Assembly (NCBI GenBank): GCA_022823605.1
Contig: JAJEHS010000008.1
Location: 124,001 to 188,000 of the forward strand
Direction: 5' to 3'
DNA: 64,000 nucleotides
From: Paracoccaceae bacterium
GTDB taxonomy: Bacteria > Pseudomonadota > Alphaproteobacteria > Rhodobacterales > Rhodobacteraceae
Within the stretch, counting starts at the first letter, position 1. The number at the start of each line of letters is the position of its first letter. Below, piece after piece: positions 38,418 through 47,941 of this stretch. The notes beneath the pieces are model-generated. The model saw only the letters and a list, made by a program, of their open reading frames with translations. It did no database searches and had not been told where the DNA came from. Made by a program: the position numbers and the translations under genes.

Positions 38418-39135
38418 AGACAAAGGCAACCATGGGTTGCTCTAATAACAGGTGTCCTCGCTGTTTTAGTGCATGTATCTGAAAGAGTTCTTTCATTTCC
38501 TCAAAGACCATTTCGATCCTATTTGCCCTTTTGGGGTAGACAGAAATGGCATCATTCACTATGGCCTCAATGCTACTGACCCTGATGGATGTCATGTATT
38601 CAAAGGCGTCATTCAACCGCCCCAAATCCCTTTCAATAAAATCGTGCAATTCATGCAAGGCATTCCGGCAAACATCAGTTTCATCTTCCAAGGGTTTGAA
38701 AACCTCGAAAAAACTACCGAAATTCAAGGGTTCCATGATCAGAACCGGGCATCCTTGCTTGGTAACTTGCAGTGCCTTTTGCAATCCTCTCTGAATTTCC
38801 TTTTCAGGTATGTGATGTAGGGTGTTCAAAATGATGGTTCCATCAAAACCATGGTCACGGAAAACCATGTCACCGACCCCAGTGTGGATGAGTTCAGCCT
38901 GTGGGCATTTTCTACTTGCTTCAATCAATGATTGCTTGTTAACATCAATGCCGGTTGGTTTGGCCAATCTGTTTGCAAGTGCCTTGAGTAAACCTCCCCG
39001 ACCACAACCGACATCAAGAATTCTTTGATTCTCAAGAGGAGAAAATGTTTCTTCTATGACAGTGATATTCCGATTTACATCAGTTCTCTTTCTGGTCATG
39101 GCAAGTAAGGGAATTTCTTTGTGATTCATTGTCAT
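38407..39135 (-). CDS. Class I SAM-dependent methyltransferase
   Basis: A 242-residue methyltransferase with motif I RILDVGCGRGGLLKALA, an acidic strand end GIDVNKQSL, motif II FDGTIILNTLHHI and motif III QGCPVLIMEPLN. These mark a small-molecule or quinone-type methyltransferase of the Methyltransf_11/25 group. The substrate is not evident. The tail is helix-rich (IEMVFEEMKELFQIHALKQ). It stands alone, convergent with gyrB. Confidence 0.85.
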   Translation of the reverse strand: MTMNHKEIPLLAMTRKRTDVNRNITVIEETFSPLENQRILDVGCGRGGLLKALANRLAKPTGIDVNKQSLIEASRKCPQAELIHTGVGDMVFRDHGFDGTIILNTLHHIPEKEIQRGLQKALQVTKQGCPVLIMEPLNFGSFFEVFKPLEDETDVCRNALHELHDFIERDLGRLNDAFEYMTSIRVSSIEAIVNDAISVYPKRANRIEMVFEEMKELFQIHALKQRGHLLLEQPMVAFVLTK

Positions 39136-39265
39136 GCAAAAAAGTCCTGATCTGTTAAGAATTTCTCCAAAATCCTGTTTTTCTTAAAAAAATTTATGGT
39201 GTATAATATTTATGTGATTTACTATCGAGTAGATTTAATTTCGAGGAAAAGGAGCAATTTATCAA

Positions 39266-39427
39266 ATGGCAGAAATGGAATATCTTGAAGCACTTAAACA
39301 AAAGCACAAGGAACTTTCCGAGAGAGTAGAGCAAGCTGAAAAATCACCCAGTCCTGATCACATCCAGATTGCCGAAATGAAAAAACAGAAACTTCATTTG
39401 AAGGAAAAGATTTTTGGAATGAGTTAA
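39266..39427 (+). CDS. YdcH/DUF465 family small coiled-coil protein
   Basis: A 53-residue protein beginning MAEMEYLEALKQKHKELSER and ending KQKLHLKEKIFGMS. The pattern, with LKxKHxxLxxxI-type heptads and a C-terminal LKKxKLxLKDxI element, is that of DUF465/YdcH proteins, which are common in alphaproteobacteria and form a short two-helix hairpin. GGAG lies 11 bases upstream. Function is unknown. Divergent from the methyltransferase gene and ahead of the NCS2 permease by 121 bases. Confidence 0.85.
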   Translation: MAEMEYLEALKQKHKELSERVEQAEKSPSPDHIQIAEMKKQKLHLKEKIFGMS

Positions 39428-39548
39428 CCAAAAACACCCTTTAAATCCATATGGTGCCTTGATAAAGGGAGGTCAGCCAACTTAAAACTCACTTGCAGGT
39501 TCGCAGACCTAATAGTGGATAAATGTTGTTTTCAATTGGGAATGGAAT

Positions 39549-41261
39549 TTGCAGCAACCGGAAGAAATCAAATACTGGGTTAACGACAAACCTCCATTAC
39601 CTGTGGCCATTTTAGCGGCTGTCCAGCAAATATCCCTTCTAGGCACGATTATGACACTGTCCCTGGTTTTGGGGCGAACGTTGGGGTTGGAAATGGATGA
39701 ACAGATTCATCTTGTCGCCCTGACCATGGTTTCGGCCGGTATAGGAGTCATACTTCAGACCTTGAACAGAAACCAGATTGGAATCGGGCTTTTTGTGCCC
39801 ATGCACACAACTTCAGCAGCATTTCCTGCCATGACCATAGCATCCCAAATGGGCGGGTTGGGTCTCGCCTTTGGAATGTTAAGTGTTGTGGGTGTAGTTC
39901 AGCTTGTTGTAAGCAAGATTATCACTCGAATGAAGGAAGTAATTCCAGTTGAAATTGCAGGATTGGCAGTTTTCATAATTGGTATAGAGGTCGGTTTGTT
40001 GGGCCTCAGAAACATTCTGGGAATCGGAACGGAATTAGAGAATGATTCACTCAATGCCGGAGTAGGGTTTTCTACACTGGCCTTAATCATTGGTTTGACC
40101 ATTTGGGGACCTCCAATTCTAAAAGCCTTTGCAGTTATTTCTGGGCTAATTTTAGGTCAGATTCTGGCTATTTGGGTTGGATTGGTACCAGCAGAAGACC
40201 TGATGGCTATCGCAAATTCCAAATTATTCGAAATTCCTCCAATTGGAGAATTTGGCTGGAAGGTGGATTGGCGTCTTATTCCTGATTTTGCCATTGTCGG
40301 GATAGCCCTCTCCCTGAATTGTTTTGGCATAATGACTGTTGCCCAGAAATCCTATGATGCTTCCTGGAAGCGACCGGATATTGAAGGTGTAAAGAGAGGA
40401 TTGATGGCAGAGGGTTTAACAAACATTGCCACTTCGTTCATAAACGGGATTTCGCAAACAAGTTCAGGTCCGGCAGTTGGTCTGGCCCTTACCTCTGGGA
40501 TAGTCAGTAGAATCGTCGCTTACATACTCGGTGGAATGTTTATTGTCTTGGCCTTTTTCCCCCCGGTAACATACTTATGGAACAGCCTGTCAACCACTGT
40601 GGTTGGCGCAATTCTGTTATTTGTTGGCGGCATCATTACCATTACGGGTCTCAGAATTCTGATGTTGAGACTTTTGGATAGCCGAAGAACCATTGCCATC
40701 GGGCTGGCGATTATTGGGGGCGTAGGTTCGGGATTACTGGCAAGGATAGCAGATGAAGAGGCATTTTATTTTGCCCTATTTTCAACACCCTTGGCGCTAT
40801 CCCTGAGCATAGCAATTGTTCTGAATGCCTTTTTCCTCATAAACAGCAGGAAAAAACTCACCTATGAAGTTCCCCTAGTTGAAAATTGGCACAAGCAATT
40901 GGACAAGATGATCTGGGAATTGGGTAAGTCGTGGGGCGCTTCCCCTGAGACCGTTGCCCGAATCATTCACTCACTGAATGAGTTGACAGATGTTGTCACA
41001 GGTCACGAACTGATTTCCGAGGATAATAAGAAAATCTATATATCGGCCAGGTTTTATCAATCATTTTGTACGGTCAAGTTTTTTTATACAGGAGAGGGTT
41101 TCAGAATAGTTGACAAGCCACCGACCCCGGAACAAATGCTGGAGGATCCTGATTCTGTAACTGACTTGGCGGGATATCTGGTCAGGCAAATTGCTGATGG
41201 GATAAAAATCAGCACCCAGCGGAATAATACCACCGTAATTACATTGGAATATTACGACTAG
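39549..41261 (+). CDS. NCS2 family nucleobase permease with C-terminal HATPase-like domain
   Basis: A 570-residue protein. Residues 1-440 form the multi-helix NCS2 fold of uracil/xanthine permeases, with AVQQISLLGTIMTLSLVLGR, GIGLFVPMHTTSAAFPA and SSGPAVGLALTSGIVSR. The last 125 residues form a soluble domain resembling RsbW-like histidine-kinase ATPases: IIHSLNELTDVV at the N-box position, YTGEGF at G1 and LAGYLVRQIADGIKISTQRNNTTVITL at the C-terminal end. The N-box asparagine is not where expected, so ATP binding is doubtful. The start is TTG 39549; the ATG at 39542 is out of frame. Nucleobase import is likely and regulation by the tail is inferred. Confidence 0.85.
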   Translation: MQQPEEIKYWVNDKPPLPVAILAAVQQISLLGTIMTLSLVLGRTLGLEMDEQIHLVALTMVSAGIGVILQTLNRNQIGIGLFVPMHTTSAAFPAMTIASQMGGLGLAFGMLSVVGVVQLVVSKIITRMKEVIPVEIAGLAVFIIGIEVGLLGLRNILGIGTELENDSLNAGVGFSTLALIIGLTIWGPPILKAFAVISGLILGQILAIWVGLVPAEDLMAIANSKLFEIPPIGEFGWKVDWRLIPDFAIVGIALSLNCFGIMTVAQKSYDASWKRPDIEGVKRGLMAEGLTNIATSFINGISQTSSGPAVGLALTSGIVSRIVAYILGGMFIVLAFFPPVTYLWNSLSTTVVGAILLFVGGIITITGLRILMLRLLDSRRTIAIGLAIIGGVGSGLLARIADEEAFYFALFSTPLALSLSIAIVLNAFFLINSRKKLTYEVPLVENWHKQLDKMIWELGKSWGASPETVARIIHSLNELTDVVTGHELISEDNKKIYISARFYQSFCTVKFFYTGEGFRIVDKPPTPEQMLEDPDSVTDLAGYLVRQIADGIKISTQRNNTTVITLEYYD

Positions 41262-41423
41262 AGCCCGAGCCAATGAATAGCAATACAAACTGGAACCCGA
41301 CAAACCATTAAATATCCAGCCGGGATGTACATGCTACAAATTTAAAGCTCGTGCGACACTCTTAAAAAATACGGGGTATATAAACTTTTAACTGAACAGA
41401 TACACACCTATTTTACTATTAAT

Positions 41424-41648
41424 TCAGGTGCTATCATCTTTCAGGTTAAAGTCACAATCAATCAGGATACTCCGGGCTTGCTCATATTTTTCATCTGCTA
41501 CCATAATTCTGCGTGGGAGAATTCCAATTTGACCCTCCAAAACACTCATATGAGAATCCAAAATAAATACTTTGATTCCTTCACCCTCAAGGATGGCAGA
41601 GGCAAAGGATAATTCTGTCGGATCATTGGTTCGGTATAATTCTTTCAT
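41424..41648 (-). CDS. DUF2007 family protein (putative signal-transducing protein)
   Basis: A 74-residue single-domain protein. MKELYRTNDPTELSFASAILEGEGIKVFILDSH and the RRIMVADEKYEQARSIL segment match the DUF2007 family, a small alpha/beta fold found alone or fused to zinc ribbons. Function is unknown. It lies immediately upstream of and divergent from ispB, an arrangement I recall for alphaproteobacteria but cannot verify here. Confidence 0.85.
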   Translation of the reverse strand: MKELYRTNDPTELSFASAILEGEGIKVFILDSHMSVLEGQIGILPRRIMVADEKYEQARSILIDCDFNLKDDST

Positions 41649-41692
41649 TTGGCTTCCTTAAAATCCAATTGCTTTAGACAAGGTAATAAAAA

Positions 41693-42700
41693 TTGTTGGA
41701 TAAAACAAACACAACATCCCAAAGAGATATCTTGATCGTACCAGAAATCCTGAAGGAAGATTTGGCCAAGGTAGAAACCATTATCAGGGAAAGGTCGGAT
41801 TCTGAACTCGTCGAAAGGATAAATCAGGTATTGTTACATATATTTGGCAGTGGCGGCAAAAGGTTTCGACCCTTGCTCACTCTTTCGGCTGCAAGGTTAT
41901 TGGGGTATGAAGGTGATCATCATTTGAATCTGGCAGCAGCAGTGGAATTTGTACATACTGCCACGCTTGTACATGATGATGTTGTGGATCAAAGCAAACA
42001 AAGAAGGGGAAAACCGGCAGCCAACTATCTATGGGATGACAAAACCTCGGTTTTGGTTGGCGATTATCTGTTTGCAAGGTCTTTTCAGCTTATGGTTTCA
42101 GCGGATTCCCTCCGTTCCCTGGCTGTATTGTCTGATGCTTCTGCCACAATTGCCGAAGCCGAGGTTCTTCAGCTTGTAAACCAGAACAATTCGTCGATTT
42201 CTGTCGATACATATCTCACGATTATCCAGGGCAAGACAGCAGCCCTGTTTTCAGCAGCCACTGCAGTTGGCGGTATCGTTGGCAAGGGAACCAACCAACA
42301 GATTCGAGGATTGACCGAATTCGGCAATTACCTCGGTATCGGATTCCAGATCATGGATGACCTTTTGGATTATGAGGGCCATTCTCCCGAATTGGGTAAA
42401 AATGTCGGTGATGATTTTAAGGAAGGAAAAGTAACTCTTCCGGTAATACGTGCCATTGAGCAGGCCGACGAAAAGGAAACAGCTTTCTGGAAAAGGGTTT
42501 TCGAAGACAACAATATTATGGATGGGGACCTGGAACGGGCACTGATGATTTTGAAGAAGAGGGGAATAATTGAAGAGGTAAGGTCACAGGCTTTCAGCTG
42601 GTCTGAAAAAGCCAAGAATTGCCTGGAAAAGCTGCCGGACAATCATATAGCAAGTTTTTTAGGTAATCTGGCAGATAATTCTGTTGCCCGTAAATCCTGA
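41693..42700 (+). CDS. ispB: Polyprenyl diphosphate synthase (octaprenyl/decaprenyl type)
   Basis: A 335-residue trans-prenyltransferase that makes the long isoprenoid side chain of ubiquinone. The first aspartate-rich motif HDDVVD (near 94-98) is followed by RRGKPAANYLW, and the second DDLLD lies near 222. The residues before the first motif (VEFVHTATLVHDD) carry small side chains, as in long-chain enzymes. The start is TTG 41693, with AAGG nine bases upstream; no ATG is available. Product length cannot be set exactly. Convergent with ispE. Confidence 0.93.
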   Translation: MLDKTNTTSQRDILIVPEILKEDLAKVETIIRERSDSELVERINQVLLHIFGSGGKRFRPLLTLSAARLLGYEGDHHLNLAAAVEFVHTATLVHDDVVDQSKQRRGKPAANYLWDDKTSVLVGDYLFARSFQLMVSADSLRSLAVLSDASATIAEAEVLQLVNQNNSSISVDTYLTIIQGKTAALFSAATAVGGIVGKGTNQQIRGLTEFGNYLGIGFQIMDDLLDYEGHSPELGKNVGDDFKEGKVTLPVIRAIEQADEKETAFWKRVFEDNNIMDGDLERALMILKKRGIIEEVRSQAFSWSEKAKNCLEKLPDNHIASFLGNLADNSVARKS

Positions 42701-43570
42701 TTAAGATGGAAGTATCCGAGTGGGTTGAATCCACCACCCCGGTTCCAATTGTTTGATTGTCTTCGCAGCACCCGAAACATGTTCAGCAGTTTGAAAAATG
42801 CCGAAACATGTTCCACCAGAACCTGACATTCTTGCCACCAAACAACCTTCCTGATCCCGCAACCGGGAGAGTATGTCCTTGATTTCAGGGCAAAGTTGCA
42901 CGGCGGGAGGTTCAAGATCATTCCTCTGTTCCCTTACCCAACTGATGATATCATTCTTGTTTCCCAAGACTGGAAATGGTGTCTGGGAAGAATTGTTTAC
43001 CTTGGTCAACCCTTTGTAGACATCCTTGGTCTGGACCGGTTTGTTGGGGTTTACCAACAGCAAGGGGAACTCGGGAAAGCTGTCAAGAACGGCGATCTTT
43101 TCTCCCAACCCGCTCACCATTGAGGGCTTGCCGGTTAGACACACCGGCAGATCCGATCCGATGGAAGTTATTTTTCTGGTATCGGTGGGTAAAGGGCATT
43201 TCAAATAATCGGAGACCAGCTGCAAGGCTAGGGCGGCATTCACGGATCCACCACCAAGTCCAGCAGAAACAGGTATGGATTTTTCCAGATTTACCCTGAA
43301 CTCGGTACCCCTCTCTTCAAGCAAATGCAGAGCAGACAGGATGATGTTTTCTGAAGGATGTGGAAGGGCCTTACTGTAAGGACCACGGGTTGAAAGTGAA
43401 AACCTTTCGGCAGGTTCCAGTTCCAGAGTGTCACCAAAGCCGGTAAATACAACCAGGCTGTCAATTTCGTGAAACCCGTTTGGTAATTTGCCGGTTACGT
43501 GCAGGGTAAGGTTTATTTTGGCATTAGCAACACCTGCAATCGCCCGATGGTTGCTACTCCTCCTCTTCAA
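42701..43570 (-). CDS. ispE: 4-diphosphocytidyl-2-C-methyl-D-erythritol kinase IspE
   Basis: A 289-residue GHMP kinase, the fourth enzyme of the methylerythritol phosphate pathway. The substrate site reads ANAKINLTLHVTG and the ATP loop IPVSAGLGGGSVNAAL, while the C-terminal glycine loop is ARMSGSGGTCFGIF. The first codon is TTG, overlapping the end of the TPR gene by 17 bases; the only alternative in frame before the conserved start is an ATT ten codons in. Coupled to the TPR gene. With ispB convergent next door, two isoprenoid genes share the locus. Confidence 0.94.
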   Translation of the reverse strand: MKRRSSNHRAIAGVANAKINLTLHVTGKLPNGFHEIDSLVVFTGFGDTLELEPAERFSLSTRGPYSKALPHPSENIILSALHLLEERGTEFRVNLEKSIPVSAGLGGGSVNAALALQLVSDYLKCPLPTDTRKITSIGSDLPVCLTGKPSMVSGLGEKIAVLDSFPEFPLLLVNPNKPVQTKDVYKGLTKVNNSSQTPFPVLGNKNDIISWVREQRNDLEPPAVQLCPEIKDILSRLRDQEGCLVARMSGSGGTCFGIFQTAEHVSGAAKTIKQLEPGWWIQPTRILPS

Positions 43571-45236
43571 ACCTTCTCGTTCCTTCTTCCAAACCGTACA
43601 TCAGTCTAAGTTCGATTTTTCTGCCGAGTTCACCTTCCGGTTCTGTTTTCAGGGCACGTTCCCATTCCCGTTTTGCCAGTTCCTCTTCACCCAAGACCCA
43701 ATAGACTTCAGCTATATGATCTATTACCTCAGCCTGGTTGGGGATAATACGGTCCGATCTTTGCAAATACTCCAAAGCTTCTTCCAATTTTCCCTGACGA
43801 TATAAAACCCAGCCCATTGAATCCACGTAGTACCCATTGTCGGGTTCCGCCTCAAGAGCCGCTGTGATCAATTTCTCGGCTTCATCAAGCTTGATATTGC
43901 GGTCAGCCAGTGTATACCCCAGATTATTTTGAACTAGGGCATTATCAGGGGTTATTTCCAATGATTTCCACCAATCAGCTTCGGCCTTTTCCCATATACC
44001 CATATAATAATATAACTGCCCTCTCAGGAAATAGGAATCCCAATTCTCTCGGTTGGTTCCCTTGGATAATTCTATTCCCCGGCTAATAGTGTCGACTGCC
44101 TCCTGCATTTCAGATCTGTTGGTTCTTAGTTCACCCAAGAGGTACAACAAATCAATTGAGGTGGGATGCAGTTCTAGCGCTTCCTGCAGGATCATCAAAC
44201 TTTTATCGGAATCACCCGTTTCATAATATATGTCTGATCGCAGGCCAACCGCCGCCTGATAATATGGATCACCCGGCACAATCCCTTCGATTGGTAGTAG
44301 AGCCAATTCAAAACTGCCGAGTGAAAGGAGTGTTCTGCTGACGGCAAAATCAAGGGTTATATCTTCTGGATCAAGATGTCTGGCCAATCCGAACAATGCC
44401 AATGAATCACCGGAGGGTCCACTACTGTTGGTTGTAATCCGGGCAACAGCTGACAAGAGTTTGGCCAAACCTTCTTGGGCAGTAATTTCCAAATCTATGC
44501 TGCTACCAGAAGTCAGGTTTTCCTTGAGTTGCAGAAATGGTGTTTTTCTTGGCTCGATTTCCGAAAATCTCAGCAAATCATATTCCGCACTTGCCTCTTC
44601 AAATTTGCCTTGATTAAGCAAGATTCCAACCCTTAGATAGAGAACCTCATTTTGAAGGGCCGGAGGGTAATCCCTTACTGAACCCAGAGTTTCGATAGCC
44701 ATTTCCAGGTTACCGTTGGAGGCATGAATCAGGCTATTAGCAAAACCCAATAGGGAAACGCCTCTCTCCTCAAAAGCTTCCCGGAAAACTTCCAAGGAAT
44801 CTTCTACCGAACCCCCACCAAAAGCAGACCATCCTAGAAACAGGGAATTGAGGGGGAAATTCAAGGGATTCTCATCCAGTAAGACCTTTACCGAGTCAAA
44901 TTCATTTCGGATAAACAGGTCAGTTGTTTTTACAATCCGGGCCAAAATAAAATCGTTACCCATGGCAAGCAAGCGATCAGAGTAATCTACTGCTTGGTCT
45001 AATTCCCCCGTTCCCATATACACTTTCAAGGCCAATTCCAGGATTTCCGGAGTGTCAAAAGCTTCATCGGGCAATTCTTCAAGGTATCCTCTGGCAATAT
45101 CATAGCGATATTCTTCCACGGCAAATTGGGCTGCCATAAATTGCCCTAGAAAATCTTGAGCCTTGAGCGGGGTTCCCGCACACACCAACAGTACCAATAC
45201 TGATCGAGCTAATTGAAAAAATCTGTACAACACCAA
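43554..45236 (-). CDS. Exported tetratricopeptide-repeat protein
   Basis: A 560-residue protein with an N-terminal signal peptide (VLYRFFQLARSVLVLLVCAGTPLKAQ). The rest is TPR-type helical repeat, with clear units such as NALVQNNLGYTLADRNIKLDEAEKLI and GYYVDSMGWVLYRQGKLEEALEYL near the C-terminus. A cysteine inside the signal (VCAGT) hints at a lipoprotein, but the lipobox is weak. A TPR gene directly before ispE is a typical alphaproteobacterial arrangement. The 3' end GAGGAGGAGTAG overlaps ispE. The function is presumably envelope scaffolding. Confidence 0.85.
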   Translation of the reverse strand: MVLYRFFQLARSVLVLLVCAGTPLKAQDFLGQFMAAQFAVEEYRYDIARGYLEELPDEAFDTPEILELALKVYMGTGELDQAVDYSDRLLAMGNDFILARIVKTTDLFIRNEFDSVKVLLDENPLNFPLNSLFLGWSAFGGGSVEDSLEVFREAFEERGVSLLGFANSLIHASNGNLEMAIETLGSVRDYPPALQNEVLYLRVGILLNQGKFEEASAEYDLLRFSEIEPRKTPFLQLKENLTSGSSIDLEITAQEGLAKLLSAVARITTNSSGPSGDSLALFGLARHLDPEDITLDFAVSRTLLSLGSFELALLPIEGIVPGDPYYQAAVGLRSDIYYETGDSDKSLMILQEALELHPTSIDLLYLLGELRTNRSEMQEAVDTISRGIELSKGTNRENWDSYFLRGQLYYYMGIWEKAEADWWKSLEITPDNALVQNNLGYTLADRNIKLDEAEKLITAALEAEPDNGYYVDSMGWVLYRQGKLEEALEYLQRSDRIIPNQAEVIDHIAEVYWVLGEEELAKREWERALKTEPEGELGRKIELRLMYGLEEGTRRFEEEE

Positions 45237-45396
45237 ATCACCCTTCCTTTACTGGCATCTTACCACAAGATGGATAGCAATCCTTTACACAGATGGAAAA
45301 AGGATTCTCATAAAGAATCAAAAACCAATGGACTGAATTATATTCGTCCTCCAACACAATTGAATTCATTATATTGTGAACCTGAAAAAATCGAGA

Positions 45397-47049
45397 TTAC
45401 ATATTGGGATAATTTGGTCCGTCACCACCTTGAGGTGTACACCAGTTGATATTTTGACTCGGATCCTTGATATCACAGGTTTTGCAATGCACGCAGTTTT
45501 GGTAATTGATTTTGAACTCCTTGTCACCATAACTGTTTTCAAGAACTTCATAAACTCCCGCCGGACAGTATCTTTGTGCCGGTTCAGAGTAATTCGGCAG
45601 GTTGAAATTTATAGGAATGGTCGGATCAGCCAAGTGCAGGTGAACGGGTTGCCCCTCTTCATGATTGGTTCCCGAATAGCTGACATTGGTAAGGCGATCA
45701 AAACTGATCTTACCATCTGGTTTGGGATATTCTATTTCCTTGTGCTTGCTTGCCGATTCGGTACTTTCGGCATCAGATTTCCCATGTTTCAAGGTACCTA
45801 AGGGACTTCCCCCAAAAAGTGTCGAACACCACATATCGACAGCTCCAAAGGCGAGAGAGCCATAAAGACCATAGCGTGACCACAATGGTTTTACATTTTT
45901 GACTTTCTTTAGGTCCTTGCTAATGGGGCCGTTTCGCAATTTTTGTTCATAGGTAACCAATTCCTGTTCACTCGATCCCTTTTCAAGAGCCTCGGTTGCG
46001 GCATCCGCAGCGAATATGCCACTCAACATGGCATTGTGGTTTCCCTTGATTCTTGGCACATTGACCAAACCTGCTGAACAACCTACCAATACACCCCCGG
46101 GAAAAGTGATCTTGGGAATTGATTGCCAACCACCTTCGGTTATTGCCCTGGCGCCATAGGCTATGCGCTTGCCACCCTCTAGCAGGGAACTAACCAAATG
46201 ATGATGCTTGAACCTTTGAAACTCCATATATGGATAGATGTAGGGGTTGGCATAGTTCAGATGGACAACAAAGCCGAGGCTGATCTGGTTTTTTTCCATA
46301 TGATAAAGAAACGATCCTCCCCCTGTTTTCGAGTTGAGGGGCCATCCGGCAGTATGTGTTACACTTCCCAGCTTGTGCTTTTCTGGGTCAACTTCCCAAA
46401 TCTCCTTCATGCCAAGTCCAAATTTGGGAAAATCCGAATCCTTGTCCAGCCTGTATTTTTCGATAACCTGCTTGGTTAATGACCCCCTGGCTCCTTCACA
46501 AAGAAATAGAAACCTGCCCTTGACCTCTATTCCCGGTTCATAGTTATCCCCGGGTGTGCCATCAGGTTGTTTGCCAAATTCACCGGCTACGACTCCTGCA
46601 ACCCTATCATCACCATCAAATACGAGTTCCGAACAGGCCATGCCGGGATATACTTCAACTTCCAGTTCCTCTGCCTGCTCGGCCATCCATCGGCAAACAT
46701 TGGCCATCGAAACGATATAGTTCCCATGGTTGTTCATGAGTGGTGGCATGGACCAGTTCGGAATCCTGATTTGCCCACCCTCTCCAAGGACATAGAAGTT
46801 ATCCTCGGTTACAGGTACATTCAGGGGTGCATTTCGTTTTTTCCAATCGGGAATCAGGGTGTTTAACCCTATTGGATCCAGCACGGCACCGGATAAAATG
46901 TGAGACCCGACCTCGGCACCCTTTTCCAATACACAGACTTCCAATTCCGGGTTATTTTGCTTGAGCCTGATTGCAGCAGAAAGACCAGCCGGTCCTGCGC
47001 CAACAATGACGACATCAAATTCCATTATTTCACGTTCGTTTTCAGCCAT
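45397..47049 (-). CDS. Electron transfer flavoprotein:ubiquinone oxidoreductase
   Basis: A 550-residue membrane-associated iron-sulfur flavoprotein that passes electrons from ETF (fatty acid and amino acid dehydrogenases) to ubiquinone. Features are FAD-binding DVVIVGAGPAGLSAAIRL at the N-terminus, EKGAEVGSHILSGAVLDP, and the C-terminal 4Fe-4S ligand set CVHCKTCDIKDPSQNINWC with PQGGDGPNYPNM. Length equals mitochondrial ETF-QO. The etfAB genes are not in the window, but an acyl-CoA dehydrogenase at the right edge would use the same electron route. The 5' leader carries an inverted repeat. Confidence 0.96.
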   Translation of the reverse strand: MAENEREIMEFDVVIVGAGPAGLSAAIRLKQNNPELEVCVLEKGAEVGSHILSGAVLDPIGLNTLIPDWKKRNAPLNVPVTEDNFYVLGEGGQIRIPNWSMPPLMNNHGNYIVSMANVCRWMAEQAEELEVEVYPGMACSELVFDGDDRVAGVVAGEFGKQPDGTPGDNYEPGIEVKGRFLFLCEGARGSLTKQVIEKYRLDKDSDFPKFGLGMKEIWEVDPEKHKLGSVTHTAGWPLNSKTGGGSFLYHMEKNQISLGFVVHLNYANPYIYPYMEFQRFKHHHLVSSLLEGGKRIAYGARAITEGGWQSIPKITFPGGVLVGCSAGLVNVPRIKGNHNAMLSGIFAADAATEALEKGSSEQELVTYEQKLRNGPISKDLKKVKNVKPLWSRYGLYGSLAFGAVDMWCSTLFGGSPLGTLKHGKSDAESTESASKHKEIEYPKPDGKISFDRLTNVSYSGTNHEEGQPVHLHLADPTIPINFNLPNYSEPAQRYCPAGVYEVLENSYGDKEFKINYQNCVHCKTCDIKDPSQNINWCTPQGGDGPNYPNM

Positions 47050-47063
47050 ATTTTAATTCCCGT

Positions 47064-47088
47064 ATGGGTCGGTTTTGAACCGAACCAT
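47064..47088. promoter_or_regulatory. Inverted repeat in the 5' leader of the ETF-QO gene
   Basis: ATGGGTCGGTT (47064-47074) mirrors AACCGAACCAT (47078-47088) with one mismatch around a three-base centre, 14 bases before the ATG of the ETF:ubiquinone oxidoreductase and just upstream of its GGGA ribosome-binding site. It could be an operator or a leader hairpin. I have no family of regulators to assign. Confidence 0.4.
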
Positions 47089-47459
47089 ATTGTTTGACCT
47101 TTTTAATGATGTAAAAATACAAACCTGTCCTGAATTATCCAGCACATTTACAGAATCAGGCCAACGCATTTCAAATTTCTTCATTACCATTCCATTGATT
47201 TAGGGTTTAATCTTGGAAACCCCATCCCCTTTGACTTTTTGGAACTGTTTATTCATCTAGGTTGAATAATTGTAGAGGAACCGAAAAATTTATTTGTCTT
47301 TTGTTTAGCCACCGATTTAAGTGTTGCAAATAGATTGTTGCTGATTAAATTCCTAAATTATTTTGGTCAAATAGTGAGTTACATTTGACTTCCCGGTTTA
47401 ATTTCTTCGAATGAAGAAGTAACCTCTACTTAATCTGATATTAAAAAAGCAAATTATTT
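47089..47459. other. Divergent intergenic region between ETF-QO and greA
   Basis: About 370 AT-rich bases. The only structure I can point to is a short hairpin TTCTTC/GAAGAA (47404-47419), about 40 bases before greA, and a TTGACT hexamer near 47393 without a clear -10 partner. No RNA gene or small reading frame is convincing. Confidence 0.4.
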
Positions 47460-47930
47460 ATGGACAGGATATTTATTACCAAAAACGGCGTTACCGATGT
47501 TGAAGATGATTTGAAAAAACTCGTTTCTATAGATCGGCCTCAGATTATCAAGGCCATAGCCGATGCAAGGGCCCTGGGAGATTTGAGTGAAAATGCCGAA
47601 TACCATTCTGCCAAGGAAAAGCAGGGTTTGATTGAAGCCCGAATATCCTACCTCAAAAACATTCTTTCCAGGGCAGAGATAATTGATGTTACCCAGTTGA
47701 ACGGATCAATAAAATTTGGTGCCACCGTTAGCCTTGAAGACGAAGAATCAGGAGAGGAAGTAACCTACCAGATCGTTGGTGAACCGGAAGCAAATCTGGA
47801 AAAAGGCAAATTGAATGTTCGGACTGCTCTTGGTAGGGCTTTGATAGGTAAGGATGAGGGTGATAGTGTTACCGTGAAAGCACCCAATGGTGAACGGTAT
47901 TATACTGTTCTGAAGGTAAGTTATACCTAG
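47460..47930 (+). CDS. greA: Transcription elongation factor GreA
   Basis: A 156-residue factor that enters the RNA polymerase secondary channel and triggers cleavage of backtracked RNA. The coiled-coil hairpin with acidic tip is LGDLSENAEYHSAKEKQGLIEARISYLK, the loop Asp and Glu being in GDLSENAEY. The C-terminal FKBP-like domain ends in GRALIGKDEGDSVTVKAPNGERYYTV. It is followed after 11 bases by an uncharacterised membrane protein gene with a good Shine-Dalgarno, probably co-transcribed. Confidence 0.96.
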   Translation: MDRIFITKNGVTDVEDDLKKLVSIDRPQIIKAIADARALGDLSENAEYHSAKEKQGLIEARISYLKNILSRAEIIDVTQLNGSIKFGATVSLEDEESGEEVTYQIVGEPEANLEKGKLNVRTALGRALIGKDEGDSVTVKAPNGERYYTVLKVSYT

Positions 47931-47941
47931 GGAGAACAAAA

